From Betaproteobacteria bacterium TMED156 (GTDB taxonomy: Bacteria > Pseudomonadota > Gammaproteobacteria > Burkholderiales > Burkholderiaceae_A): a DNA stretch of 17,383 bases. The notes beneath the pieces were generated by a model. That model was not told the origin of the DNA, searched no databases, and saw only the letters and a list, made by a program, of their open reading frames with translations. Position 1 is the stretch's first letter, and the number at the start of each line of letters is the position of its first letter. The position numbers and the translations under genes are program-made. Shown here in pieces: positions 1 through 8,719 of this stretch. The stretch spans positions 1-17,383 of the forward strand of contig NHHF01000003.1 of assembly GCA_002171155.1 (NCBI GenBank), given 5' to 3'.

Positions 1-2
1 TG

Positions 3-236
3 AGAGTAATGTTAAAGAAATTAGTTATCACTGGTTCAACCATAAGATCACGAACATTATCAGACAAGGCAAGAATTTTGAATTTGCTAGAAAAAAAAAT
101 TTGGCCAGTCATTGAATCTGGGGAAATTAAAGTCAAAATATACAAAAAGTTTAAACTTGAAGAAGTAGAGTTTGCTCATCAAACTATGGAGTCATCTACT
201 CATTGTGGGAAGATAGTCTTGAATATTGATGAATAA
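3..236 (+). CDS. NAD(P)H quinone oxidoreductase, PIG3 family (C-terminal fragment)
   Basis: This is the last ~78 codons of a zinc-free medium-chain dehydrogenase/reductase of the PIG3 (quinone oxidoreductase) family, which reduces quinones with NADPH in the cytoplasm. The reading frame is open to the left edge, so the ATG at position 9 is an internal Met rather than the start. What is visible matches the family's C-terminal part: a KKLVITGSTIRSR segment near the start of the fragment, a WPVIESGEI stretch, then the closing helix and strand with FAHQTMESSTHCGKIVLNI, where family members usually carry AHxxMESSxHxGKIVL. The nucleotide-binding Rossmann core lies outside the window. The stop at 234-236 overlaps the ATG of the tandem uvrA gene by 8 bases, so the two are probably co-transcribed and translationally coupled. 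The family call is fairly secure; the physiological substrate cannot be told. Confidence 0.85.
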   Translation, partial: RVMLKKLVITGSTIRSRTLSDKARILNLLEKKIWPVIESGEIKVKIYKKFKLEEVEFAHQTMESSTHCGKIVLNIDE

Positions 237-3200
237 CATTATAAAAAAACAAAAAAGGAAGAAAACGGACTTATCAGATAATGGTTTTATTTCTGTTTTT
301 GGGGCAAAACAAAATAATTTAAATAATCTTACCCTTGATATACCACTCGGTAAAATTACAGTGGTGACTGGAGTATCAGGATCGGGAAAAAGTAGTTTGG
401 TCTTTGACACTATTACTGCTGAGGGACAGAGAAGATATATTGAAACATTTTCATCATATGCAAGACAATTTATAGATAGGATGGATCGTCCAAAAGTTAA
501 TAGAATTCTTGGGGTTCCACCTGCCGTTGCTATAGAACAGAAAAACCCAATTAAGAATTCGCGTTCAACAGTTGGTACGATGACCGAAATTTCTGATCAT
601 CTTAAACTTCTTTTCGCACGTTTTTCAAAATTACATTGCAAGGATTGCAAAAGAGAAATCATAGAGATGCCTGCTAGAAAGGTCGCTGAAGATATTATTA
701 AAATTAACTCAGGGAAAAAAATTGCCGTAGCTTTTTCTTTACATGTACCAAAATCGATCAGTGACGAGGATCTCGTAAATTCTTTATCAGTCCAGGGTTA
801 TACAAGACTTTATAACCGAACAAATAAAAAAGCTACGGTCATTGTTGATAAGTTTGTTATCAACAAATCAATCGATGAATCAAGACTTGTTGAATCAATC
901 GAGGACGCATACAAAACAAGCAATAATTTTTGTGAAATTATAGACTTAACTGAAAAGAAAAGAATTAGCATCTACTCCAAAAATTTCAGCTGTCCATACT
1001 GCGAGATAAAATATAAAAGACCAAGGCCTGCCCTTTTTTCATTCAATTCTCCAATTGGTGCATGTGAGAATTGTAAAGGTTTTGGCAGAATTATTGGCGT
1101 AAACTTAAAACTTATAATTCCAGATGAAAATAAGACACTATTAGATGGGGCAATTAAACCGTTTCAATCAAAATCATACTCAAACTGTCAAAAGGAATTA
1201 ATTGAGTATGCGATAAAAGAAAATATACCAGTTAATATTCCCTGGAATAAACTTTCGTTAAAATCTAGAAAATGGGTAGTTGATGGATCTTTTGATTGGA
1301 AAGGCAAGTGGACTAGAGAGTGGTACGGAATAAATAGGTTTTTCAAAAAACTTGAAAAAAAATCTTACAAAATGCATGTTAGAGTCTTATTATCTCGATA
1401 CAGATCATACACTAAATGTCCTTGTTGCAACGGAAGCCGTCTAAAAGAAGAATCTCTCAACTGGACTATATCAAATAAAAACATTTACGAGTGGCAATCC
1501 CAGCCAATTAGCGAGATCGACAACGGTATTGAAAAACTAAGAATCGAAAGCTCAATTAATTCCAAATCTAAAAACAAAGAAGCTATTGATATTTTGATTG
1601 AGGAATTAAAAACCAGATTATCCTTTTGCAAGAAGGTTGGTTTAGGATATTTGACACTTGATAGACAATCAAGAACTTTATCTGGTGGTGAAGTACAACG
1701 CATAAATTTAACTACTGCTCTTGGTACATCACTAGTAAATACGATGTTTGTTTTGGATGAACCATCCATTGGTCTCCATTCAAGAGATGTTGAAAATTTA
1801 GTAAAAGTTATACTCCAACTGAGAGATGCAGGTAACACTATACTAATAGTCGAGCATGATCCACAGGTAATTGCCGCTAGTGATCACATAATTGAACTCG
1901 GTCCAGGTCCAGGAAATAAGGGAGGAAATATATGTTTTCAAGGGTCGTTTAATGAACTTCTTCAATCTAATTCGTTGACCGGGGAATATTTAAACAACCA
2001 AAGAAAAATAAATATTAAAAAAACTAATCTTAAATGCATCTCTAAAAATAATTTTATTTATTTACATGAAGCATCAGCAAACAACATTAAAAAAATTAAT
2101 ATAAAAATTCCTCTTGATTGTATCTGTTGTATTACCGGGGTGTCAGGAAGTGGCAAATCAACATTGATTCAAGATATCTTATACCCAGCAATAAGTGAAA
2201 AGTTAAACTTAAGTAACAATTACAAAAAAAATTATAAAAAAATTGAGGGTTTTCAAAAGTTTAGTCAAGTCATTAATGTTGATCAATCACCTATTGGTAA
2301 AACATCGAGGTCTAATCCAGTTTTGTATGTTGGTGCTTTTGATGAGATTAGAAAAATTTTTTCAAATACTGAAGAAGCCAGAAACAGAATATATACAACC
2401 AGTAATTTTAGTTTTAATACTGGTAACGGTAGGTGTCCTGAGTGTTTAGGTAATGGTTATGAACGCATTGAGATGCAATTTTTGTCAGACGTATTTTTGA
2501 GTTGTTCCCAGTGTAATGGTTCTAGGTACAGAAAAGAAATACTAGAAATCACATTCAATAAGAAAACTATTGCTGATGTACTTAACATGACTGTTTATGA
2601 GGCGTGTATTTTCTTTGAAAATGAGAAAAAAATAATAAATCAATTATCATCTCTATTGTCTGTTGGGCTGGGGTACTTAAAATTAGGACAATCTTTGCCA
2701 ACTCTTTCAGGTGGTGAGTCTCAAAGACTGAAAATAGCTGGACATTTGTCCAACTTTAAATCCAGCAAGAATATCAATTCAAAAAATAAAAATCCAGACT
2801 CAACACTTTTTTTATTTGATGAACCAACAACAGGTTTACATTTAGATGACATTAAAGTTCTCTTTAATGCTTTAACAAGACTAGTTAAAGAAGGACACTC
2901 TGTGATAGTCATTGAACATAGCTTAGAGTTTATTGCATGTTGCGATTGGATTATTGATTTGGGGCCTGAAGCTGGAGTCAAGGGTGGAAGAATTATTGCT
3001 GAAGGTACTCCAACAAAAATAATTGAAAGTAAATTTTCACACACTGGGAGATCTTTAGCTAAATATTCAATCCAAGAAAATAAAAAATATGCAAATGAAT
3101 ATTTATCAAAGTTAATTCCAAAAAAAATATCAAAATTTATTGAGATTATTAATGCTCGCGAAAATAATTTAAAAAATTTATGTGTGAAGATTCCTCATAA

Positions 3201-5748
3201 CAAATTAACTGTTATAACCGGAGTTTCGGGAAGTGGGAAATCAAGTTTAGCATTTGATATTTTATTTGCTGAGGGACAAAGACGATATCTGGAGTCCCTT
3301 AATGCTTATGCAAGACAGTTCGTACAACCGGGTGCAAGACCTGATTTAGATTCAATTAATGGGATAGCTCCAACTGTTGCAATAGAGCAGCGAACAAGCC
3401 AGGGAGGCAATAAGAGTACCGTTGGTACTTTGACAGAGGTTCATCACTTCCTAAGACTACTTTTTGTTAGAAATGGAAAACAATTTTGTCCAGAATGCAA
3501 TGTTGCAATATCTCCTTTAAGTAAAGAATCAATTCTCTCAGTGATTATATCCAAATTTCAAGGCACTAAAGTTAATGTTCTCTCACCTTTAATCATCAGA
3601 AGAAAAGGGAGTTATAAAGATCTAGCTACATGGGCTGTGAAAAGAAATTATTCAAAATTAAGAGTTGATGGCAAAATTTATCTTTCAAAAAATTTTCCAA
3701 ATTTGGATAGGTATAAAGAACATAATATTGAATTAGTCCTCAAGGAGTTGGTTGTTGACAAAAAAAATGAAAATGAACTTTTTGAAATAATTGAGGAAGC
3801 TCTAATTCTGGGTAAAGGTGTGATAGGCATTCAGGGGAAAAAAATAAAATCAACAGACAAGAAAAGTAGTGAGAAAGATACGCACTTCAATGCGATGTTA
3901 TTCTCTACACAAAATGCTTGCCCTCAATGTAATACTGGTTTTAACGATCTTGATCCTAGACTATTTTCTTTCAATTCTAAATTAGGAATGTGTCCATTAT
4001 GTTTTGGGTCAGGTTTTAATACACCTGAATGTACTGAAAAATTTGATGTCAATCAAGAAGATGAAAATCATCTTCCCTATTTAAGTAATGGTGATCTTGA
4101 GATTTGCCAAGAATGTAAAGGTGGAAGATTAAATAAGGTAGCTCAATCTGTGTTGATACTTAATAAATCCATTAATAATTTATCTGAGTTGTCAATTTTT
4201 GATTTACAAAAGTGGTTAAATTCCTACAGCAAAACTTTATCATCTAGAGATCGTTTAGTTGTTAAAGATTTGATTTTAGAAATCTTAAATAGATTGAATT
4301 TTTTAGAGGAAGTTGGACTTGGATATTTGACACTAAACAGAGCAGCGCCAACACTGTCAGGAGGTGAGTCGCAAAGAATTAGACTTGCTTCACAACTTGG
4401 CTCAAACCTCAAAGGGGTTTGTTACATTCTAGATGAGCCAACTATAGGACTACATCCGAAAGATAACAAATCTTTACTCAGAATACTTAGAGCGCTCCAA
4501 ACAAAAGGAAATACAATCGTAATTGTCGAACATGACGAAGAAACAATAAACCTAGCTGATCACATCATTGATATAGGCCCTTTAGCAGGTATAAAAGGAG
4601 GTAGATTAATAGCAGAGGGAAAGTTAAACGATATAATTACTAATAATCAATCAATAACAGGTAAGTATTTAGCAAATTCTATTCAATACGAAAAAACGTT
4701 CAAAAAAGTTAGCAAAAACTCCTATATTTGTGTTCAAGGAGCATACGTAAATAACCTCAAAAATATAGATGTTAAAATACCCCTCAATCAATTAACGGTA
4801 ATTACTGGAGTATCCGGAAGTGGAAAATCTACTCTAGCTAAAAAAGTTATCGTAAAAAATTTAAAAAGATTATGTGGTCAAAAAAAGAAAATTATTGAAA
4901 ATAATTCTCATACCCAGTTTATAGGTTGTAATAAAATAAGAAACTGGGAGTCAATTTCAAGAGTACTTGAAGTGGACCAATCTCCTATCGGTAAAACATC
5001 TAGATCAACACCAGCTACCTATGTTGGAATTTGGGACAGAATAAGAGAAGTTTTTTCACTAAGTAATCAGGCTAAAAGTAAAGGATGGACAAGCTCACAC
5101 TTTTCATTTAACTCAGGTGATGGTAGGTGTCCCAGTTGTAAGGGAAATGGTACTAAAAAAATAGAGATGAATTTTTTACCAGATGTACTTGTAAATTGTG
5201 AAGATTGTTCAGGAAATCGATTTACTTCGGAAACAACAAAAATCCTTTGGAAAAATAAATCTATCGCTGATGTTTTAAAAATGGATATTCAAGAAGCCGC
5301 TGATTTTTTTTCTGCTCACAAATCTATTTCAAAGTCATTAAACCTTATCATTGAATTAGGTTTAGGATATTTAACTCTTGGGCAACCAAGTTCTTCATTA
5401 TCAGGTGGAGAATCGCAAAGAATAAAATTAGCATCTGAACTTTCGAAATCCAGTGAAAACATTCACACCCTTTATGTCTTAGATGAACCAACAGTTGGTT
5501 TGCACATGGCTGACATTGAGAAGCTTATAAAAGCACTTTATAAACTTATTGATTCGGGCAACACGGTAGTGGTAGTTGAACACCAACTTGATATTTGGAG
5601 TGCTTCCGATTGGATAATAGATCTTGGCCCAGTTGGTGGAGAAAAAGGAGGAGAACTACTAAATCAAGCTCAACCAGGAAAAATCAAAAACAAAAAGACA
5701 GCTACAGGCATAGAACTGAAAAAACATTTAGACATTATTCAAAAATAG
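229..5748 (+). CDS. Tandem (double-length) UvrA-like ABC ATPase, excinuclease subunit A paralog
   Basis: This 1839-residue protein is two UvrA units joined head to tail (about 1-960 and 970-1839; canonical UvrA is ~940). UvrA scans DNA for damage and loads UvrB in nucleotide excision repair. There are four ABC ATPase sites, each complete. Walker A GVSGSGKS lies at 48, 637, 998 and 1527; LSGGE signatures at 484, 826, 1376 and 1724; Walker B Asp-Glu at 510, 864, 1402 and 1752; switch His at 543, 897, 1435 and 1785. Four CxxC...CxxC zinc modules are intact: C255/258/279/282, C736/739/759/762, C1231/1234/1255/1258 and C1634/1637/1657/1660. Both halves have a segment where UvrA binds UvrB (about 140-250 and 1090-1225). 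The second half lacks ~80 residues of signature domain I. I chose the ATG at 229, which overlaps the upstream stop; an in-frame TTG at 226 is less likely. Walker A reads GVSGSGKS, as in UvrA paralogs, where E. coli UvrA has GLSGSGKS. An ordinary uvrA probably lies elsewhere, so I give no symbol. Role in repair or in drug/DNA-adduct tolerance is inferred. Confidence 0.93.
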   Translation: MNNIIKKQKRKKTDLSDNGFISVFGAKQNNLNNLTLDIPLGKITVVTGVSGSGKSSLVFDTITAEGQRRYIETFSSYARQFIDRMDRPKVNRILGVPPAVAIEQKNPIKNSRSTVGTMTEISDHLKLLFARFSKLHCKDCKREIIEMPARKVAEDIIKINSGKKIAVAFSLHVPKSISDEDLVNSLSVQGYTRLYNRTNKKATVIVDKFVINKSIDESRLVESIEDAYKTSNNFCEIIDLTEKKRISIYSKNFSCPYCEIKYKRPRPALFSFNSPIGACENCKGFGRIIGVNLKLIIPDENKTLLDGAIKPFQSKSYSNCQKELIEYAIKENIPVNIPWNKLSLKSRKWVVDGSFDWKGKWTREWYGINRFFKKLEKKSYKMHVRVLLSRYRSYTKCPCCNGSRLKEESLNWTISNKNIYEWQSQPISEIDNGIEKLRIESSINSKSKNKEAIDILIEELKTRLSFCKKVGLGYLTLDRQSRTLSGGEVQRINLTTALGTSLVNTMFVLDEPSIGLHSRDVENLVKVILQLRDAGNTILIVEHDPQVIAASDHIIELGPGPGNKGGNICFQGSFNELLQSNSLTGEYLNNQRKINIKKTNLKCISKNNFIYLHEASANNIKKINIKIPLDCICCITGVSGSGKSTLIQDILYPAISEKLNLSNNYKKNYKKIEGFQKFSQVINVDQSPIGKTSRSNPVLYVGAFDEIRKIFSNTEEARNRIYTTSNFSFNTGNGRCPECLGNGYERIEMQFLSDVFLSCSQCNGSRYRKEILEITFNKKTIADVLNMTVYEACIFFENEKKIINQLSSLLSVGLGYLKLGQSLPTLSGGESQRLKIAGHLSNFKSSKNINSKNKNPDSTLFLFDEPTTGLHLDDIKVLFNALTRLVKEGHSVIVIEHSLEFIACCDWIIDLGPEAGVKGGRIIAEGTPTKIIESKFSHTGRSLAKYSIQENKKYANEYLSKLIPKKISKFIEIINARENNLKNLCVKIPHNKLTVITGVSGSGKSSLAFDILFAEGQRRYLESLNAYARQFVQPGARPDLDSINGIAPTVAIEQRTSQGGNKSTVGTLTEVHHFLRLLFVRNGKQFCPECNVAISPLSKESILSVIISKFQGTKVNVLSPLIIRRKGSYKDLATWAVKRNYSKLRVDGKIYLSKNFPNLDRYKEHNIELVLKELVVDKKNENELFEIIEEALILGKGVIGIQGKKIKSTDKKSSEKDTHFNAMLFSTQNACPQCNTGFNDLDPRLFSFNSKLGMCPLCFGSGFNTPECTEKFDVNQEDENHLPYLSNGDLEICQECKGGRLNKVAQSVLILNKSINNLSELSIFDLQKWLNSYSKTLSSRDRLVVKDLILEILNRLNFLEEVGLGYLTLNRAAPTLSGGESQRIRLASQLGSNLKGVCYILDEPTIGLHPKDNKSLLRILRALQTKGNTIVIVEHDEETINLADHIIDIGPLAGIKGGRLIAEGKLNDIITNNQSITGKYLANSIQYEKTFKKVSKNSYICVQGAYVNNLKNIDVKIPLNQLTVITGVSGSGKSTLAKKVIVKNLKRLCGQKKKIIENNSHTQFIGCNKIRNWESISRVLEVDQSPIGKTSRSTPATYVGIWDRIREVFSLSNQAKSKGWTSSHFSFNSGDGRCPSCKGNGTKKIEMNFLPDVLVNCEDCSGNRFTSETTKILWKNKSIADVLKMDIQEAADFFSAHKSISKSLNLIIELGLGYLTLGQPSSSLSGGESQRIKLASELSKSSENIHTLYVLDEPTVGLHMADIEKLIKALYKLIDSGNTVVVVEHQLDIWSASDWIIDLGPVGGEKGGELLNQAQPGKIKNKKTATGIELKKHLDIIQK

Positions 5749-8719
5749 TGATTTGATCTTTTAATTTTTTTACCTTCTCATTGAAACTTCTTAATCTTTC
5801 TCTTTCCTGATTTACTATGCTAGCAGGAGCTTTCTCAACAAATGAAACATTTGAAAGTTTGTTACTAGCTTTTTCTACTTCAACTTCATACTTTTCAATT
5901 TCTTTTCTTATTCTTTGTTTCTCAAGTTCTGGATCAACGGAAACATTTAAAATTAATTTTAAGTTTTCAATTAATTTGAATGGAGAATTCAATAACTCTT
6001 TAGGCACTGAATCAACAACTTTAACTTCACTGACTTTGGCTAAACTTTTGATTATTGAAAAATAATCATTTGTCTCATCAGAAATATTTGAAAAATCAAG
6101 CAATAAATCATCAGTTTTTTTAATTGATTTGTTATGTTTAATTAAAAGAGGAGTCTTTTTTGATGGAGATAATCCCATTTCTGATCTTAATGTTCTAACA
6201 ATAGAAACAACTTTTTTTAGTTGTGCAATTTTATTTGATGAAAGACTATCAATCTTTGACGAATCAAACTCGGGAAAGTTAGATATCATAATTGAATTAA
6301 ATTTATTTGTTTCTGATTTATAAAATCTTCCTGCAGCTGGAGCTACAGACTGCCACAACTCCTCAGTCAAAAATGGGACAAATGGATGGGATAACCTCAA
6401 GATTGTTTCAAGAGTTCGTAACATTGTTCTTCTAGTGGCTCTTTTTCGATTATCTAAACCACTTTTTAACTGAGTTTTAGCTATTTCCAAATACCAATCA
6501 CAAAATTCATTCCATACGAATTCATATAGCTCTTTTGCAGCCAAATCAAATCTAAATTTGGACAATAAATTGTCAATATTTTTTATTGATTCGTTTAGAC
6601 GAGTTACTATCCATTTATCAGAATTACTGAAATATAAATACCCATCAGAGCCACAACTACCAGTACATTTGTCAAGGCCATTATCTGTATCTTTACAATT
6701 CAACATAACAAAGCGACTTGCATTTCTTAATTTATTACAAAAATTGCGATACCCTTCACACCTTGACATATCAAAATTTATATCTCTTCCCGGGCTAGCT
6801 AAATTTGCAAATGTAAAACGTAATGCATCAGTTCCAAAAGAGTTGATGCCTTTTGGGAATTCGGACCTTGTTTTTTTTTCAATCCTCAAAGCCTGTTTTG
6901 GATTCATTAATCCAAAGCAACGCTTTTTTATTAGATCTTCCAATTCTATGCCATCAATAAGGTCAATGGGATCCAGGGTATTACCCCTACTTTTACTCAT
7001 TTTGTTGCCATCAGCATCTCTTACTAATGCATGAATATATACATTTTTAAAAGGTACAGTGTCAAAAATGTGACTTGTCATCATAACCATTCTTGCAACC
7101 CAAAAAAATATTATGTCAAATCCAGTAACTAAAACTTCGGAAGGTAAAAAGGATTTTAGATCTTGATTTAAGTTGGGTAAATTTGATTTCTCATCCCAAA
7201 CTTGATCTTTATTCACCAAGCTAGAAAAGGGAATCAGAGCAGATGAAAACCATGTATCCAAAACATCTGGGTCTCTTATTATTGGTCCATTCCATCCTTT
7301 TTCTACCGCCTGTTTTTTTGCATTTGATTCTGATGAAGCAACAAAAACAACACCATCTAAAATTGCCTCTCCAAATTCATCTGATTTGTACCAAGCTGGA
7401 ATCTGATGTCCCCACCACAGCTGTCTGGAAATACACCAATCCTGAAGATTTTGCAGCCAATTTTTATATGTTGAATTCCAAGCTTCTGGAAATAATTTAA
7501 CTTTTCCAGTATTAAGCATTTCGAGGCCTTGTTGGCTAAGACTTTTCCCATTTTTTTTTCCTCCACTAACAGCAGATTTATTCATAGCAACAAACCATTG
7601 ATCAGTTAGTAATGGTTCAATTATCGTTCCACTTCTATCTCCTTTCTTAATAACTAGATCATGGGTGTTCTCAGCTTGTAAGAATCCTAAATTTCTTAAA
7701 TCCACCAAAATTTTTTCTCTAGCTTCAAATCGATCAAGCCCTATATATGATTTTGGACCTTGTTCATTGATTCTTGCATCGAGAGTAAAAATATTTATTA
7801 ACGGGAGATTATGTCTTAATCCGATTTCGTAATCATTAAAATCATGTGCAGGAGTAATCTTTACACAGCCCGTGCCAAATTCCATGTCAACACTCTTATC
7901 TGAAATAATTGGAATAGTCCGTCCCGTTATCGGGACCTTAAGGAATAGACCGATTAATCTTTCATAACGTTTATCATCAGGGTGAACTGCAACTGCCACA
8001 TCTCCAATCAAAGTCTCTGGACGAGTGGTCGCTACAGTAAGATATTGATTTTCAATATTAATTTGACTTGGTGAGGGATGCATACCTTTTTTGTTGAAAA
8101 GAGGATATCTAATTTTCCAAATAAATCCTTTTTTATCTTCATTTATCACTTCTAAATCAGAAACTGCTGTCTTTAAAACAGGATCCCAATTTACCAAACG
8201 TTTACCTTTGTATATGAGACCTTGGTTATAAAGTTCGCAGAATACTCTTTCAACAACTTTTGATCTACTTTCATCCATAGTGAAATATTCCCTTGACCAA
8301 TCGCAACTTGATCCGAGTCTTCTCATTTGTTTAGTAATAGTTTCACCGGACTCCTGTTTCCATTTCCAAATTTCGTCTAAAAATGCTTTCCTACCTATTT
8401 GATTTTTTGAATTTCCCCTCTGTGATAGTTGTCTTTCAACGACCATTTGCGTAGCAATGCCCGCATGGTCTGTTCCTGGCAACCAAAGAGTTGTTTTTTG
8501 TTTCATTCTTTGCCAACGAGTTAATATATCCATCAAAGTTTGATTAAAAGCATGCCCCATGTGTAATGTGCCTGTTACATTTGGGGGTGGAAGTTGTATA
8601 CAAAAAGATTCCGACTTTTTAGTACAAGATCTTGATAATTCATATAGACCCTCGCTTTCCCATTTAACAGACATGTCTAGCTCTATTTTTTCAAGATCAA
8701 ACATCTGTTTTTTACTCAT
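5735..8719 (-). CDS. valS: Valyl-tRNA synthetase
   Basis: This cytoplasmic class I aminoacyl-tRNA synthetase (994 residues, normal is ~870-1000) charges tRNA-Val with valine and hydrolyses misacylated Thr-tRNA. The HIGH-type motif is HMGH at 53-56, preceded by PPPNVTG. The editing (CP1) domain carries GTGCVKITPAHDFNDYE from 282. WWGHQIP at 435-441 and KMSKS at 573-577 complete the catalytic core. The anticodon-binding domain follows, with the FVPFLTEELW signature, and the last ~65 residues form the charged coiled-coil arm typical of ValRS that contacts the tRNA elbow. The ATG overlaps the holC stop in an ATGA, so translation is coupled to holC. The 3' end overlaps the convergent tandem uvrA gene by 14 bases, leaving no room for a separate intergenic terminator. 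Two runs of nine adenines on the coding strand lie inside the gene (6871-6879 and 7551-7559). The frame is intact throughout. Confidence 0.98.
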   Translation of the reverse strand: MSKKQMFDLEKIELDMSVKWESEGLYELSRSCTKKSESFCIQLPPPNVTGTLHMGHAFNQTLMDILTRWQRMKQKTTLWLPGTDHAGIATQMVVERQLSQRGNSKNQIGRKAFLDEIWKWKQESGETITKQMRRLGSSCDWSREYFTMDESRSKVVERVFCELYNQGLIYKGKRLVNWDPVLKTAVSDLEVINEDKKGFIWKIRYPLFNKKGMHPSPSQINIENQYLTVATTRPETLIGDVAVAVHPDDKRYERLIGLFLKVPITGRTIPIISDKSVDMEFGTGCVKITPAHDFNDYEIGLRHNLPLINIFTLDARINEQGPKSYIGLDRFEAREKILVDLRNLGFLQAENTHDLVIKKGDRSGTIIEPLLTDQWFVAMNKSAVSGGKKNGKSLSQQGLEMLNTGKVKLFPEAWNSTYKNWLQNLQDWCISRQLWWGHQIPAWYKSDEFGEAILDGVVFVASSESNAKKQAVEKGWNGPIIRDPDVLDTWFSSALIPFSSLVNKDQVWDEKSNLPNLNQDLKSFLPSEVLVTGFDIIFFWVARMVMMTSHIFDTVPFKNVYIHALVRDADGNKMSKSRGNTLDPIDLIDGIELEDLIKKRCFGLMNPKQALRIEKKTRSEFPKGINSFGTDALRFTFANLASPGRDINFDMSRCEGYRNFCNKLRNASRFVMLNCKDTDNGLDKCTGSCGSDGYLYFSNSDKWIVTRLNESIKNIDNLLSKFRFDLAAKELYEFVWNEFCDWYLEIAKTQLKSGLDNRKRATRRTMLRTLETILRLSHPFVPFLTEELWQSVAPAAGRFYKSETNKFNSIMISNFPEFDSSKIDSLSSNKIAQLKKVVSIVRTLRSEMGLSPSKKTPLLIKHNKSIKKTDDLLLDFSNISDETNDYFSIIKSLAKVSEVKVVDSVPKELLNSPFKLIENLKLILNVSVDPELEKQRIRKEIEKYEVEVEKASNKLSNVSFVEKAPASIVNQERERLRSFNEKVKKLKDQITIFE

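Noticed and set aside
226..231. TTG at 226 as the start of the tandem uvrA gene
   Set aside because: The adjacent ATG at 229 is a stronger start and gives the usual stop/start overlap; the TTG adds only one residue.
9..236. A small complete 75-residue protein starting at the ATG at position 9
   Set aside because: The frame is open to the left edge, and the sequence matches the C-terminal end of a longer PIG3-type enzyme, so it is a truncated gene rather than a small protein.
229..5748. Two separate adjacent uvrA genes or a frameshift fusion
   Set aside because: The frame runs without a stop through the junction (around residues 950-975), and both halves keep all motifs, as expected for a genuine tandem protein.
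6558..7034. 158-codon plus-strand open frame antisense to valS
   Set aside because: It lies entirely within the well-conserved valS gene, resembles no family I recognise, and is a compositional shadow.
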